From Australimonas brisbanensis (GTDB lineage Bacteria; Chloroflexota; Dehalococcoidia; Lucifugimonadales; Australimonadaceae): a stretch of DNA of 64,000 nt. Position 1 is the first letter of the stretch. Every line of letters begins with the position of its first letter. The notes under the pieces are model-generated. The model saw only the letters and a list, made by a program, of their open reading frames with translations, did no database searches and was not told the DNA's origin. The stretch is from contig JAYQTA010000008.1 in NCBI GenBank assembly GCA_038147155.1, positions 1-64,000 on the forward strand, written 5' to 3'. Below, in pieces: positions 17,673 through 26,039 of the stretch. The position numbers and the translations under genes were made by a program.

Positions 17673-19025
17673 CTAGGCCCCCTGCCCCGCCTGCCGGGCC
17701 AGCGCCTCGGGCAGCGTGGGCCCGGCCAGGGCCGGGGCGCGCTGGCCCTCGTAGCGGAATGCCTCCAGCTCGATGAGCCGGGCGTAGGAGCCGAAGCGCG
17801 CCTCTGGGTCGTCCTGCGCCGCGATGTCCAGGGGCTCCGGCTCGGCGGGCTCGGTCTCGAAGGAGCGGCGCGCCCGGTAGAGGGTGTCGCGCTCAACGGG
17901 CACGCGCCCGGCATCGCGCACCCAGCGGCGCAGCTCGCGCGGGGGCACCAGTTGGCCGTGCGATGCGCCGGCGGAGGTGGAGATGGACTCGTTGATGAGG
18001 GTGCCGCCCACGTCGTTGCACCCGGAGGCCAGGAGGAGTTGGGCCAGCTTGGGCCCCTCCTTCACCCAGGAGCACTGGATGTTGCGGATGTGGCCCGCCA
18101 GCATGATGCGGGCGATGGCGTGCATGCGCACCACCTCGGCCCCCGTCGCGCCGGGGCGCAGGTCATCTCCCAGGCCCTGGACGAACATGGGGGCCTCCTC
18201 GTGGACGAAGGAGAGGGGGACGAACTCGGTGAACCCGCCGGTGGCCTTCTGGACGTCCCGCAGGAGGCCCAGGTGGGCGGCGCGCTGCAGGTTCGTCTCG
18301 ATATGGCCGAACATGATGGTGGAGGTGGTGGGCAGCCCGATGCGGTGGGCGGTGGTGATGACCTCCAACCACTTCTCCACGCTGATGCGCCCCGGCGCGA
18401 TGCGGTCACGCACGCCCTGGTCCAGCACCTCGGCGCTGGTGCCGGGGAGCGAGCCCACGCCCGCATCCTTCAGCGCCCGCAGGTAGTCCTCCACGCTGGC
18501 TCGTGCGCGCACCGCGCCATAGGCCACCTCCTCCGGGGAGAAGCCGTGGATGTGCATGTCCGGCAGTTCGGCCTTGATGGCGCGGGTCAGGTCCACGTAC
18601 AGCGAGCCGTCCATCTTGGGCGGCAGGCCCGCCTGCACGCAGATCTCCGTGGCGCCCAGGTCCCACGCCTCCTTCGCGCGGCGCAGAATCTCGTTCAGCG
18701 GCAGGAAGTAGCCCTGCTCGGCGCGGTGGTCCCGCGAGAAGGCGCAGAACCCGCAGCGCTTGATGCACACGTTGGTGAAGTTGATGTTCCGGTTCACCAC
18801 GTAGGTGACGGCATCGCCCACGGCCTCACGGCGCAGGCCGTCGGCCGTGGCCATGAGCGCCAAGAGGGCGGGGCCGTCGGCCTCGAAGAGGCGCGCCCCC
18901 TCCTCCACCGAGACCTCGCCGCCCGAGGCGGCCCGGTCCAGGGTGCGGGCGATGTCCGTGGGCACGCCGCCGAGCAACCGCTCCAGCGAACCGCTCAGGT
19001 GGGGAAAGGCTGCCTGGTCTACCAC
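17673..19025 (-). CDS. cofH: FO synthase subunit 2 (5-amino-6-(D-ribitylamino)uracil-tyrosine 4-hydroxyphenyl transferase)
   Basis: CofH is the radical-SAM enzyme that couples a tyrosine-derived fragment to the ribityl-uracil precursor of FO. The radical-SAM cluster motif CIKRCGFCAF follows NRNINFTNV near residue 85, and GYFLPLNEIL, EICVQAGLPPKMDG, IHGFSPEE and TSTIMFGHIETN match CofH. The start is a GTG at 19025 overlapping the cofG stop by seven bases. At 450 residues it has a C-terminal extension of about 50 residues beyond the usual end; this part is Pro/Ala-rich and of no visible function. Confidence 0.95.
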   Translation of the reverse strand: MVDQAAFPHLSGSLERLLGGVPTDIARTLDRAASGGEVSVEEGARLFEADGPALLALMATADGLRREAVGDAVTYVVNRNINFTNVCIKRCGFCAFSRDHRAEQGYFLPLNEILRRAKEAWDLGATEICVQAGLPPKMDGSLYVDLTRAIKAELPDMHIHGFSPEEVAYGAVRARASVEDYLRALKDAGVGSLPGTSAEVLDQGVRDRIAPGRISVEKWLEVITTAHRIGLPTTSTIMFGHIETNLQRAAHLGLLRDVQKATGGFTEFVPLSFVHEEAPMFVQGLGDDLRPGATGAEVVRMHAIARIMLAGHIRNIQCSWVKEGPKLAQLLLASGCNDVGGTLINESISTSAGASHGQLVPPRELRRWVRDAGRVPVERDTLYRARRSFETEPAEPEPLDIAAQDDPEARFGSYARLIELEAFRYEGQRAPALAGPTLPEALARQAGQGA

Positions 19026-20224
19026 GCTTCCAGCTCCTCTCGCACGTAGCCGTCGTCCGCCGCCAGTTCGCGGACGCGACGCCCGGCGGGGGTGTCCGCC
19101 GCCCAGCCCCCTCTGATGAACGCCGGGTAGAGCGCCGTGCGCTCGCGCAGGGTGAACCCGGCCTGCGCCGTCACGGCACGCAGCCGGTCCACGGCGGGCC
19201 AGGCGGCCTCGGGGTTGATGAAGTCCATGGTCAGCGGTGAGATGCCGCCCCAGTCGTTGATGCCGGTGCCCAGGTACGCGCCGAAGTCTTCGTTCAGGTT
19301 GGGCGGCGCCTGGATGTTCATCTGCGCGCCCAGGATGAGCCGCGCGGCGGCCAGGGTGCGCACCATGTCGCCGGTGTCCGGCTCCGGCGCGCCGGACATG
19401 CGCGTGGAGCGCTTGGCCCGGAAGTTCTGAACGATGACCTCCTGCACCACGCCCGTGCGCCGGTGCACGTCAGCGATGAGCGCCAGGGCGTCGGCGCGCT
19501 CCTGCGGCTCCTCGCCGATGCCGATGAGGATGCCCGTGGTCATGGCCATGCCCGCGCGAGCCGCCGCCTCCAGCGTGGCGACGCGCTGTTCGGGGCGCTT
19601 GGTGAAGGTGTCCTGGTGCGCGCCGCCCCTCTCGAACAGCCGAGGACTCACGCCCTCCAGCATGATGCCCATGCTGGCATTCCACGGCGCCAGCAGCGCG
19701 AGCTCCTCATCGCCCAGCGTGCCGCAGTTGGTGTGGGGCACGAGGCCCGTCTTCTCCAGCACCAGCCGGGCCATGGCCGCGGTGTACTCCACCGTGGAAC
19801 CGTAGCCCCACGCCCGCAGGGTCGCCAGGTGCTCCGGGTGGCGCAGCTCCGGGTGATCGCCCAAGGAGATGAGCGCCTCCTTGCACCCCAGCGCAGCGCC
19901 CCGGCGCGCCACGTCCAACACCTCGTCGGGGCTCATGGTGTGGGCCCCCGCCTGGCGCGGGCCGCGCACGAAGGTGCAGTAGCCGCACCGGTCGCGGCAA
20001 AGGTTGGTGAGCGGCAGGAACACCTTGCGCGAGTAGGTCACGCGCCGGTGGGGGCGGGCCCGCTCGCTCAGCGCCGCAGCCACAGCGCACAGGGCGTCCA
20101 GCGCCTCGGGGGGCGCGGTCATCAGGGCGCGCGCCTCGTCCAGAGGCAGCGCATCGCCGACCAGCGCACGCTGGAGGGCGCGGGAGAACGCTGCAGGGGC
20201 ATCGGAAATGCTGGTGCGGGTCAC
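19019..20224 (-). CDS. cofG: FO synthase subunit 1 (7,8-didemethyl-8-hydroxy-5-deazariboflavin synthase)
   Basis: CofG is the second radical-SAM half of FO synthase. It shows VTYSRKVFLPLTNLCRDRC leading into the CxxxCxxC cluster site CRDRCGYCTF, GCKEALISLGDHPE, HTNCGTL, GILIGIGEEPQER and IQAPPNLNED. I favour a GTG at 20224 as start; an ATG at 20287 extends the protein by 21 residues but has no ribosome site. CofG and CofH are separate here, as in archaea and cyanobacteria, not fused as in actinobacterial FbiC. Confidence 0.94.
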   Translation of the reverse strand: MTRTSISDAPAAFSRALQRALVGDALPLDEARALMTAPPEALDALCAVAAALSERARPHRRVTYSRKVFLPLTNLCRDRCGYCTFVRGPRQAGAHTMSPDEVLDVARRGAALGCKEALISLGDHPELRHPEHLATLRAWGYGSTVEYTAAMARLVLEKTGLVPHTNCGTLGDEELALLAPWNASMGIMLEGVSPRLFERGGAHQDTFTKRPEQRVATLEAAARAGMAMTTGILIGIGEEPQERADALALIADVHRRTGVVQEVIVQNFRAKRSTRMSGAPEPDTGDMVRTLAAARLILGAQMNIQAPPNLNEDFGAYLGTGINDWGGISPLTMDFINPEAAWPAVDRLRAVTAQAGFTLRERTALYPAFIRGGWAADTPAGRRVRELAADDGYVREELEAW

Positions 20225-20393
20225 GGCTCGGGCTCTCGTCCTGCGGAAGGGTTCCGTGGGCCGCTGCCGTGGCGGGACGCCGGGCATGGTGCGGCCGGAC
20301 GAGGCGCGATGGGCCTCAGGGGCAGGCCGATGGTACCATGCGCGCCCGGACGGTCAAGCGTCCGCCGCACCACGGCGGGACGGAGGAGGGCCG

Positions 20394-20792
20394 ATGCGCG
20401 TGAGCGGGCGGCAGTGGGCCGGGACGGCCGGTGTGGTGGCCATGCTGGCCGCCGGGTACATCGCCATCGACATCTTCGACGAGTGGGTGGGCAATTGGCA
20501 CGGGCCCCTGTGGATGGTGGGCGCGTGGGTACTGCCCTTCTTCACAGCCCTGGCCATCGGCCCCCGCGCCGCGGGGCGCTGGTCCCCCGTTCTTGGCGTG
20601 GTGGTCGCCTTGACGGAGATCATCGTGCCCCTGGCGCTGATGGTGGCGCTGGTCCCCCCGGACGTCAGCGGCGAGCGCCTGGCCCTGCTCTGGGCGGTGT
20701 TCATCCCGCTGGTGGCCGCGCAGGGCGCGCTGGGCTTCCCGGTGGGTGCGCGGGTGCGCGCCAAGAGCGCGCAGAAGAGGGCGGCGGCATGA
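20394..20792 (+). CDS. small four-helix membrane protein, function unknown
   Basis: This 132-residue protein is not one I recognise. Hydrophobic segments lie near residues 7-25, 40-60, 67-90 and 100-120, and the C-terminus is basic (RVRAKSAQKRAAA), suggesting an inner-membrane protein with a cytoplasmic tail. The ATG at 20394 has a strong GGAGGAGGG site. A possible -10 (TACCAT) lies near 20334. Its stop overlaps the next start as ATGA, so it is translationally coupled to the 3-hydroxybutyrate dehydrogenase-like gene. Confidence 0.7.
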   Translation: MRVSGRQWAGTAGVVAMLAAGYIAIDIFDEWVGNWHGPLWMVGAWVLPFFTALAIGPRAAGRWSPVLGVVVALTEIIVPLALMVALVPPDVSGERLALLWAVFIPLVAAQGALGFPVGARVRAKSAQKRAAA

Positions 20793-21565
20793 GCACGGGC
20801 AGCGGGTTCCTCTCCGGCAAGACGGCCCTGGTTACGGGCGCGGGCTCCGGCATCGGCAGGGCCATCGCCGGTGCGCTGGCGGGCGCGGGCGCACACGTCA
20901 TCGTCAACGACAAGCGCGGGGCGGGGAAGGCCGTGGCCGAGGGTCTGGGCGGCTCGTTCATCCAGGCCGACCTGTCCACGCCCGAGGGCGCGGAGCGCCT
21001 GGCCGCCGAGGCGCTCGCCGCACGCGGGCGGGTGGACATCCTGGTGAACAACGCAGGCTTCCAGCACGTGAGCCCCATCACCGAGTTCCCCGTGGCCAAG
21101 TGGACAGAGATGCTGGGGCTGATGCTCACCGCCCCCTTCGTGCTCACCAAGGGGCTGATGGGCCCCATGATGGAGGCGGGGTGGGGGCGCATCATCAACA
21201 TCGCCTCGATCCACGCCCTCATCGCCAGCCCCAACAAGGCGGCCTATACCGCGGCCAAGCACGGCCTCGCCGGGCTCACCAAGGTGGCGGCGCTGGAGGC
21301 AGGGGCCCACGGAGTAACGGTGAACGCCATCTGCCCGGCCTACGTGCGCACGCCGCTGGTGGAGGCGCAACTGCCCGCCCAGGCAGAGACGCTGGGCATC
21401 CCGGAGGAGGAGGTGGTGAGCCGGGTGATGCTTGAGCCCGCCGCCATCAAGCGGCTCATCGAGCCCGGCGAGGTGGGGGCGCTGGCGCTGTTCCTGACCA
21501 GCGATGCCGCCGCCACCATCACGGGGCTCGCCCTGCCCATGGACCTGGGCTGGACGGCGCGCTGA
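20789..21565 (+). CDS. 3-hydroxybutyrate dehydrogenase-like SDR
   Basis: This enzyme class interconverts D-3-hydroxybutyrate and acetoacetate with NAD. The 258-residue protein has TGAGSGIGRAIAGALAGAG and NNAGFQHVSPITEFPVAKW. It also has WGRIINIASIHALIASPNKA, with the Ser, and YTAAKHGLAGLTK, with Tyr and Lys. The segments VNAICPAYVRTPLVEAQ and PEEEVVSRVML are characteristic of bacterial 3-hydroxybutyrate dehydrogenases rather than SDRs in general. It is coupled to the small membrane protein upstream. A half copy of the intergenic repeat begins eight bases after its stop. Confidence 0.85.
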   Translation: MSTGSGFLSGKTALVTGAGSGIGRAIAGALAGAGAHVIVNDKRGAGKAVAEGLGGSFIQADLSTPEGAERLAAEALAARGRVDILVNNAGFQHVSPITEFPVAKWTEMLGLMLTAPFVLTKGLMGPMMEAGWGRIINIASIHALIASPNKAAYTAAKHGLAGLTKVAALEAGAHGVTVNAICPAYVRTPLVEAQLPAQAETLGIPEEEVVSRVMLEPAAIKRLIEPGEVGALALFLTSDAAATITGLALPMDLGWTAR

Positions 21566-21572
21566 AGCGCTG

Positions 21573-21683
21573 GCCTCGCTCGCTGGGCTCGCTCGTCTGA
21601 AGGGGGACACCCCCTGGGCGTCCTGCGGACGCCGAACCCCCGGCGGGGGGAGGTGCCCTCCCCCACTGCACCCCCCTAGCCCG
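21573..21683 (+). repeat. left half copy of the dispersed TIR element
   Basis: It begins with the terminal repeat (CCTCGCTCGCTGGGCTCGCT), then GGGGGACACCCCC and a ggGGGAGGTGCCCTCCCcc hairpin, and ends CACCCCCCTAG. It matches the left half of the full elements at 34.2 and 31.6 kb; the right half is absent. Confidence 0.65.
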
Positions 21684-21706
21684 ACACCTGTCGGCGGGAC
21701 AGCGTG

Positions 21707-22081
21707 CTAACGCCCGACCAAAATCCCATCCCAACCACCGGGGAGAGCAGCCACCCCAGCGCCGTCGAAGCCCTGGGCCTCCAGCGTCTGGCGCACGGTC
21801 TGCTCCGAGAGGTCGGTGGCGAGGCCCCCACCGGGGCGCGGCCAGCATACCCACAGCACCCCGCCCGCCCGCACCGCGCGCGCCAGGGTGCAGAGGCGGT
21901 CGGCCAAGGTGGAGGCGTGGAACTCGAAGACCACCAGCACGTCCACCGGCCCCTGGTTCGGGCGCACCAGCAGCGCGCCGTCCGGCAGGGGCTCCAGCGC
22001 CGCGACGAAAGCTGCGGGAGCGTCCACCAGCGCCACGCGAGCGCCGGGGCCTATCACCAGCGTGTGAGTCACCTCGCCCAC
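21707..22081 (-). CDS. DUF3052-like small protein
   Basis: The 124-residue product resembles the DUF3052 group of small proteins of unknown role. It has an N-terminal GPGARVALVDAPAAFVAAL, a central PVDVLVVFEFHASTLAD, then AGGVLWVCWPRPGGGLATDLSE and a final GWDGILVGR. The order (hydrophobic strand, LWV-P motif, TDL, terminal strand) is the basis for the call. The start is a GTG at 22081, four bases after the Rieske-like gene's stop, so it is co-transcribed with it. No catalytic residues are apparent. Confidence 0.6.
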   Translation of the reverse strand: MGEVTHTLVIGPGARVALVDAPAAFVAALEPLPDGALLVRPNQGPVDVLVVFEFHASTLADRLCTLARAVRAGGVLWVCWPRPGGGLATDLSEQTVRQTLEAQGFDGAGVAALPGGWDGILVGR

Positions 22082-22085
22082 GGCG

Positions 22086-23339
22086 CTAGACCTCGGCGGC
22101 GGTGCCGCGCCGGACGGCCTCGTCCTGGTGGAAGGGCACGCCGTCCTTGGCTGTGCCCTTGTAGGAGCGCACCCGGTACGCCTCACCCTTGGAGACGATG
22201 ACGGGCACCGTGCCCTCCATCAGGTCCACCGCCGCCTCCTTGAGCACGCGGCGCGCGCCCTCCACGGCGGCATCGTTCTCGGTGAGCTGCTCGCGGGAGC
22301 GGTCGACGATGGCCCCCATGCTCTCCTGGCAGGCGATGGCCATCTCCAGGGTGGTGGCGAAGCGCTGGAAGAAGGGCACCACCGTGGCACTGCCCTTCTT
22401 CCCCTCGCCCAAGTAGCTGTTGGAGGGGTTGCGCTCCCGGCGCACCGTGCCCTCGGCCAGGCGCTGGTGGACGCGCCGCCCGGCGCGGATGTCGGCCAGC
22501 ACCTTCTTGGAGAGGGCGCGCTGGGGGTTGTAGGTGATGGCGAAGGCCATGGTGGACTCATCGTCCATGGGCACCCACGCCAGCGCCTCCAGCACGCCCC
22601 CCTTGTCCGCAGGCAGCGTGGTGTAGAAGGGCATGAGCCACTGGGTGACGGCCAATCCCGCCGGGGCGCCATGGTCCTGGGTGGTGGTGCCGATGGACAG
22701 GCCGTAGTCGGTCTGCACCGCCTCCACCCGGTGGGTCGTCTCGTCCAGGTCGGTGGGATCGCCGGAGTAGAGCCCCGCCTGGGCCAGCGCCTCCAGCCGC
22801 GCCGCGTCCAACCCGCCCTCCATGCCCTGGAGGTAGTTGCACTCCACGGCAAAGCGGGAGAGGTGGCGCTGCTCCGGCCCCACGCGCGTCCACTCGAACT
22901 CCGGCAGCTCCGGCGTCTCGTCCTGGGGGCCCAGGTAGCCCCAGATGAGCCCGCCATACTCACGGATGCCGAAAACCGGAGCCTTCACATTCCACAGGGG
23001 CGAATCCGCTGGCTCCATGGGCAGGTCCAGCAGGTTGCCGGACACGTCGAACTTCCAGTAGCAGCGTCCGCAGCGCAGCCCGCCCTCCTCGTTGAAGCCG
23101 AAGGAGAGGTCCGCGCCCCGGTGGGGGCAGCGCGCGTCCAGCAGGCCCAGGCGGCCCTGGGTGTCGCGGAAGGCGACGTAGTACTGGCCGAGGCTCTTGA
23201 CGCGGATGGGCTCGCAGTCGGGCTCGGCCAGCTCGCTGGCCAGCAGCACCGGCACCCAGAACCGGCGCATCAGATCGCCCATGGGGCTCCCGGGCCCCAC
23301 GCGCGTCAGCAGTTCGTTGTCCTCTCGGGAGAGCGCCAT
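22086..23339 (-). CDS. Rieske oxygenase-like protein lacking key metal ligands
   Basis: By length (417 residues) and overall sequence this is an aromatic-ring-hydroxylating oxygenase alpha-like protein, close to the intact paralogue at 47.7 kb. Both start with an ENE/DNE...TRVGPG(S/T)PMG(D/E)LMRR block. The Rieske site has Cys71, His73 and Cys90, but position 93 is Cys instead of His (RCGRCYWKFD against RCVFHGWKFD). In the mononuclear iron site the paralogue's IDTSHAPILH becomes LDAARLEALA, so both His are lost. I checked these codons on the minus strand and they are clean. The frame is intact, so the protein is probably made but may not hydroxylate. It is followed by the DUF3052-like gene. 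A non-catalytic, electron-transfer or altered-metal role is inference. Confidence 0.85.
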   Translation of the reverse strand: MALSREDNELLTRVGPGSPMGDLMRRFWVPVLLASELAEPDCEPIRVKSLGQYYVAFRDTQGRLGLLDARCPHRGADLSFGFNEEGGLRCGRCYWKFDVSGNLLDLPMEPADSPLWNVKAPVFGIREYGGLIWGYLGPQDETPELPEFEWTRVGPEQRHLSRFAVECNYLQGMEGGLDAARLEALAQAGLYSGDPTDLDETTHRVEAVQTDYGLSIGTTTQDHGAPAGLAVTQWLMPFYTTLPADKGGVLEALAWVPMDDESTMAFAITYNPQRALSKKVLADIRAGRRVHQRLAEGTVRRERNPSNSYLGEGKKGSATVVPFFQRFATTLEMAIACQESMGAIVDRSREQLTENDAAVEGARRVLKEAAVDLMEGTVPVIVSKGEAYRVRSYKGTAKDGVPFHQDEAVRRGTAAEV

Positions 23340-23342
23340 CCG

Positions 23343-23786
23343 TCATCCACCCCGCTGGTTCGTTGGGGCCCATTCTAGTGGCTCGCGCCGGCCGCCGGGG
23401 CCCGGCATGCGGGTGGAGATGTCCACACCACCCATGATCACGCGCCCCCTCAGCACCAGGTCTGGCTCACCGGCCACCGGTGCGCCGCCACGCCGGTCCT
23501 GCACGCCGCCCATGAGGGGTTCCACATCCACGTGGATGCGCCACTCCGGAGGGGCCACCACCGCAAGCCCACCCATCACCACCAACGCCTCGATGCGCGC
23601 GGGACGCCGGAGCAGCGTGCACCCGCGCAGGTCCAGCACCAGTCCGCCCATGAGCACCGAGACGAGGGCGTCCGTCACCTCTGCGTCGGTGGCGGCCACC
23701 TGAGACCCACCCTGGGTCACCAGGAAGTGGCGCCGGTTCCCAGCGCGGCGCTCCCGCGCCCGCCGGAACAGGACGGCTGCCAGCAC
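23343..23786 (-). CDS. LiaF-like C-terminal domain protein, N-terminus uncertain
   Basis: The 147 residues contain repeated short beta-helix-like strands, each with an MGG turn: VSVLMGGLVLDLRGC, ALVVMGGLAVVAPPEW, DVEPLMGGVQD and RVIMGGVDIS. This pattern is that of the LiaF/cell-wall-active antibiotic response C-terminal domain. In-frame coding can begin at a GTG (23786). An ATG at 23839, two bases before the cupin gene's stop region, would give MLGLRRIAAALAAGAG and would need a one-base shift in the G-run near 23.80 kb to join. A frameshift is therefore possible. Its stop lies three bases before the Rieske-like gene start. Confidence 0.6.
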   Translation of the reverse strand: MLAAVLFRRARERRAGNRRHFLVTQGGSQVAATDAEVTDALVSVLMGGLVLDLRGCTLLRRPARIEALVVMGGLAVVAPPEWRIHVDVEPLMGGVQDRRGGAPVAGEPDLVLRGRVIMGGVDISTRMPGPGGRREPLEWAPTNQRGG

Positions 23787-23842
23787 CTGCGCCCGGCCCC
23801 CGCCGCCAGGGCGGCAGCGATGCGCCGCAGTCCAAGCATGCG

Positions 23843-24241
23843 CTAGGCCTTGTCGTAGGGGGAGAGGTGCTCCACGGTCTGTCCGGTGGCGGCGAAGGTG
23901 CGGGTGACGCGGGTGCCGCCGTACACCCACAGGATGCGCATCTGCGCACCGCCGGTGTTGCGGAAGCAGTGCACCTTGTTGGGGGGCACGAAGGTGGAGT
24001 CCAGCGCCTTCACCGGGCGCACCTCGCCCTCGATCTCGCACTCACCGCTCCCCTCCAGCACGGTGACCATCTCCTCCACGTTGTGCGAGTGGAGCGGGAT
24101 GGCCGCGCCGATGGGGAAGGTGGTGATACCGGCGGCGAAGCCTGCCCCGTCGGCCCCGCCCACCAGCGGCAGGGTGGTGACGCCGTTGCCCCGGTCGATG
24201 GGCTTCTGGTCGGCGAAGACGATACGCTTCGAGTCAGCCAT
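23843..24241 (-). CDS. cupin-domain protein
   Basis: This is a single cupin barrel of 132 residues. Motif 1 is IPLHSHNVEEMVTVLEGSGE, with two His and a Glu as metal ligands. Motif 2 is DSTFVPPNKVHCFRNTGG, with the last His. The ATG at 24241 has AGAGG upstream and was preferred to a GTG at 24265 that overlaps the preceding gene. It is the third gene of an operon with the 2-hydroxyacid dehydrogenase and the ThDP enzyme, where it could act on an oxidised intermediate or serve as a sensor. Confidence 0.85.
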   Translation of the reverse strand: MADSKRIVFADQKPIDRGNGVTTLPLVGGADGAGFAAGITTFPIGAAIPLHSHNVEEMVTVLEGSGECEIEGEVRPVKALDSTFVPPNKVHCFRNTGGAQMRILWVYGGTRVTRTFAATGQTVEHLSPYDKA

Positions 24242-24255
24242 GAGAACCTCTTTCT

Positions 24256-26013
24256 CTAGCGCCACTGGGTGATGACATCCACCAGGGCGACGCGCTTGTT
24301 GACCGTCACCTCGTGGATCGCCCGCTCCAACGCCCCGGCAAGCTGGGCGGGGTCGGTGATGGGCCCCTCAGCCCAGGCGCCGAAGGAGCGCGCCATGGCG
24401 GCGTAGTCGATGTCCGGGTCGGTGATGTCGATGCCGATGTTCTTACGCGCCTCGTCTCGCGAGCGGGTCTGCGCCACCGAGCCCTGGTGCCCCAGGTCGT
24501 TCCCGTAGGTGCGGTTGTTGTGCATCACGATCATGTGCGGGATGTTGTAGCGCACCGCCGTGTGGATCGCCGCCGGGGTGAAGAGCGAGTCGCCGTCGGA
24601 CTGCACGTTCACCGTGAGGCGGCCGGTGTCGCGGTTCGCCAGCGCAACGCCGATGGCCAGGCCCAGCCCGCGTCCCAGCCCACCGCCGCCGCGCGAGTCG
24701 GTGTTCTGGTAGGGGTGCTGGAAGTCCCAGATGCGCCGTATCCATCCCCGCAGGTCGCCGTTGGCCAGCACCCAATCGTGCTTGCGGACGGCCTCCCACA
24801 GGGTGTTGGCGACGTAGGAGAGGTGCATGGGCGCCTCGCCCGCGGTGGTGCGCGCGGTGTCCAGCGCTTCCTGCTTGCCCTTCTGATGCAGCGCCGCCAG
24901 CTGGGTGCGGCGCTTGCCACGCCCCTCGGCCAACGGGTCGGCATCGTCCAGGCGGCGCGCGACCGCATCGGCCAGGGACGGGACGGCGAGCGCCGTGTCG
25001 GCCGCGATAGACAGGTGCGTGGGGAACAGGCTCCCCTGCACGTCCGCCCAGGAGCGCACGATCTGGTGGCGCATGGAGATGTCCACCAGCTTGGCCGTGG
25101 GCGGGATGATGGGCTGGTTCACCCGGGTGCGCCGGTCCAGGTTGGTCAGGGACTGCTGCAGGTCGTACACGTCCATGGCCACCACCACGTCGGCCTCGGC
25201 CAGGATGTCCTCGGCCGAGTCGTTGGCCCACAGCGGGTGGTGCGTGGGGAAGTTGAACAGGTCGTCTATGTCCACCACCGGGGCCTGGAGGCGCTCGGCC
25301 AGGCGGCGCAGGGCGTCGACCGCCTCCTGCGAGCGGCCCAGGTAGCCCGCCACCAGCACGGGGCGCTGCGCTCCCGCCAGCAGGCCGGCGGTCTGCTCGA
25401 TGGCCTCGGGGTCCGCCTGCAGGCGCGAGGGGTGGGGGAAGCGGGCCGGGTCCGGGAGGGTGATGTCCCGGTCCAGCTCCTCCTCCTGGATGCCCGCGTC
25501 GAAGTTGATGTACACCGGCCCCTGCGGGTGGGCGGAGGCCAGCCGGTGCGCGCGCACCAGCGACTCCAGTGCCGCCTCCACCGAGTGGGGCTGGTCGTCC
25601 CACTTCACGAAGTCTCGCACCGCCTGGCCCTGGACGTTGGCGGTGTGGATCCAGTCGATCCACGCACGGCGCTTGGACGCGTCCACCGGGCCCGTGGCCC
25701 CGAACAGCAGCAGCCCGGCGCGGTCGGTGTAGGCGTTGAACACCGCCATGCTGGCGTGCAGCAGCCCCACGATGTTGTGGACGAACGCCCCCATCAACTT
25801 GCCCGAGGCCTTGTTGTAGCCGTGGGCGATGGCGACGGCGATCTCCTCGTGGTGGCACAGGAGCAGCTGGGGCTTGGTGTCACCCAGATAGTTGACGAAG
25901 GAGTCGTGCAGTCCCCGGTACGTCGCGCCGGGGTTGATGGCGATGTACTCGATGTCCAGGGCCCGAATCATCTCCGCGATGACGTCGGAACCCCACTTGC
26001 GCTCCAAAGGCAT
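24256..26013 (-). CDS. thiamine-diphosphate-dependent enzyme (acetolactate synthase/decarboxylase superfamily)
   Basis: This 585-residue protein has the three-domain layout of the superfamily. The N-terminal Pyr domain contains LLLCHHEEIAVAIAHGYNKA, with the catalytic Glu. The middle nucleotide-type domain contains RPVLVAGYLGRS. In the C-terminal PP domain the ThDP-binding motif reads SDGDSLFTP, followed by VMHNN, where classical members have GDGS at the same place. The SDGD/PDGD variant occurs in a poorly characterised branch often found in catabolic clusters. The ATG at 26013 has AGGAGGGG upstream. Its operon mates (2-hydroxyacid dehydrogenase, cupin) suggest breakdown of a 2-keto or 2-hydroxy acid; the substrate is unknown. 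Confidence 0.85.
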   Translation of the reverse strand: MPLERKWGSDVIAEMIRALDIEYIAINPGATYRGLHDSFVNYLGDTKPQLLLCHHEEIAVAIAHGYNKASGKLMGAFVHNIVGLLHASMAVFNAYTDRAGLLLFGATGPVDASKRRAWIDWIHTANVQGQAVRDFVKWDDQPHSVEAALESLVRAHRLASAHPQGPVYINFDAGIQEEELDRDITLPDPARFPHPSRLQADPEAIEQTAGLLAGAQRPVLVAGYLGRSQEAVDALRRLAERLQAPVVDIDDLFNFPTHHPLWANDSAEDILAEADVVVAMDVYDLQQSLTNLDRRTRVNQPIIPPTAKLVDISMRHQIVRSWADVQGSLFPTHLSIAADTALAVPSLADAVARRLDDADPLAEGRGKRRTQLAALHQKGKQEALDTARTTAGEAPMHLSYVANTLWEAVRKHDWVLANGDLRGWIRRIWDFQHPYQNTDSRGGGGLGRGLGLAIGVALANRDTGRLTVNVQSDGDSLFTPAAIHTAVRYNIPHMIVMHNNRTYGNDLGHQGSVAQTRSRDEARKNIGIDITDPDIDYAAMARSFGAWAEGPITDPAQLAGALERAIHEVTVNKRVALVDVITQWR

Positions 26014-26039
26014 GGCACCCCTCCTGAAGGTGTTGGGGA

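Noticed and set aside
23786..23839. ATG at 23839 as the start of the LiaF-like gene
   Set aside because: It is in a different frame from the conserved domain; accepted only as a sign of a possible frameshift.
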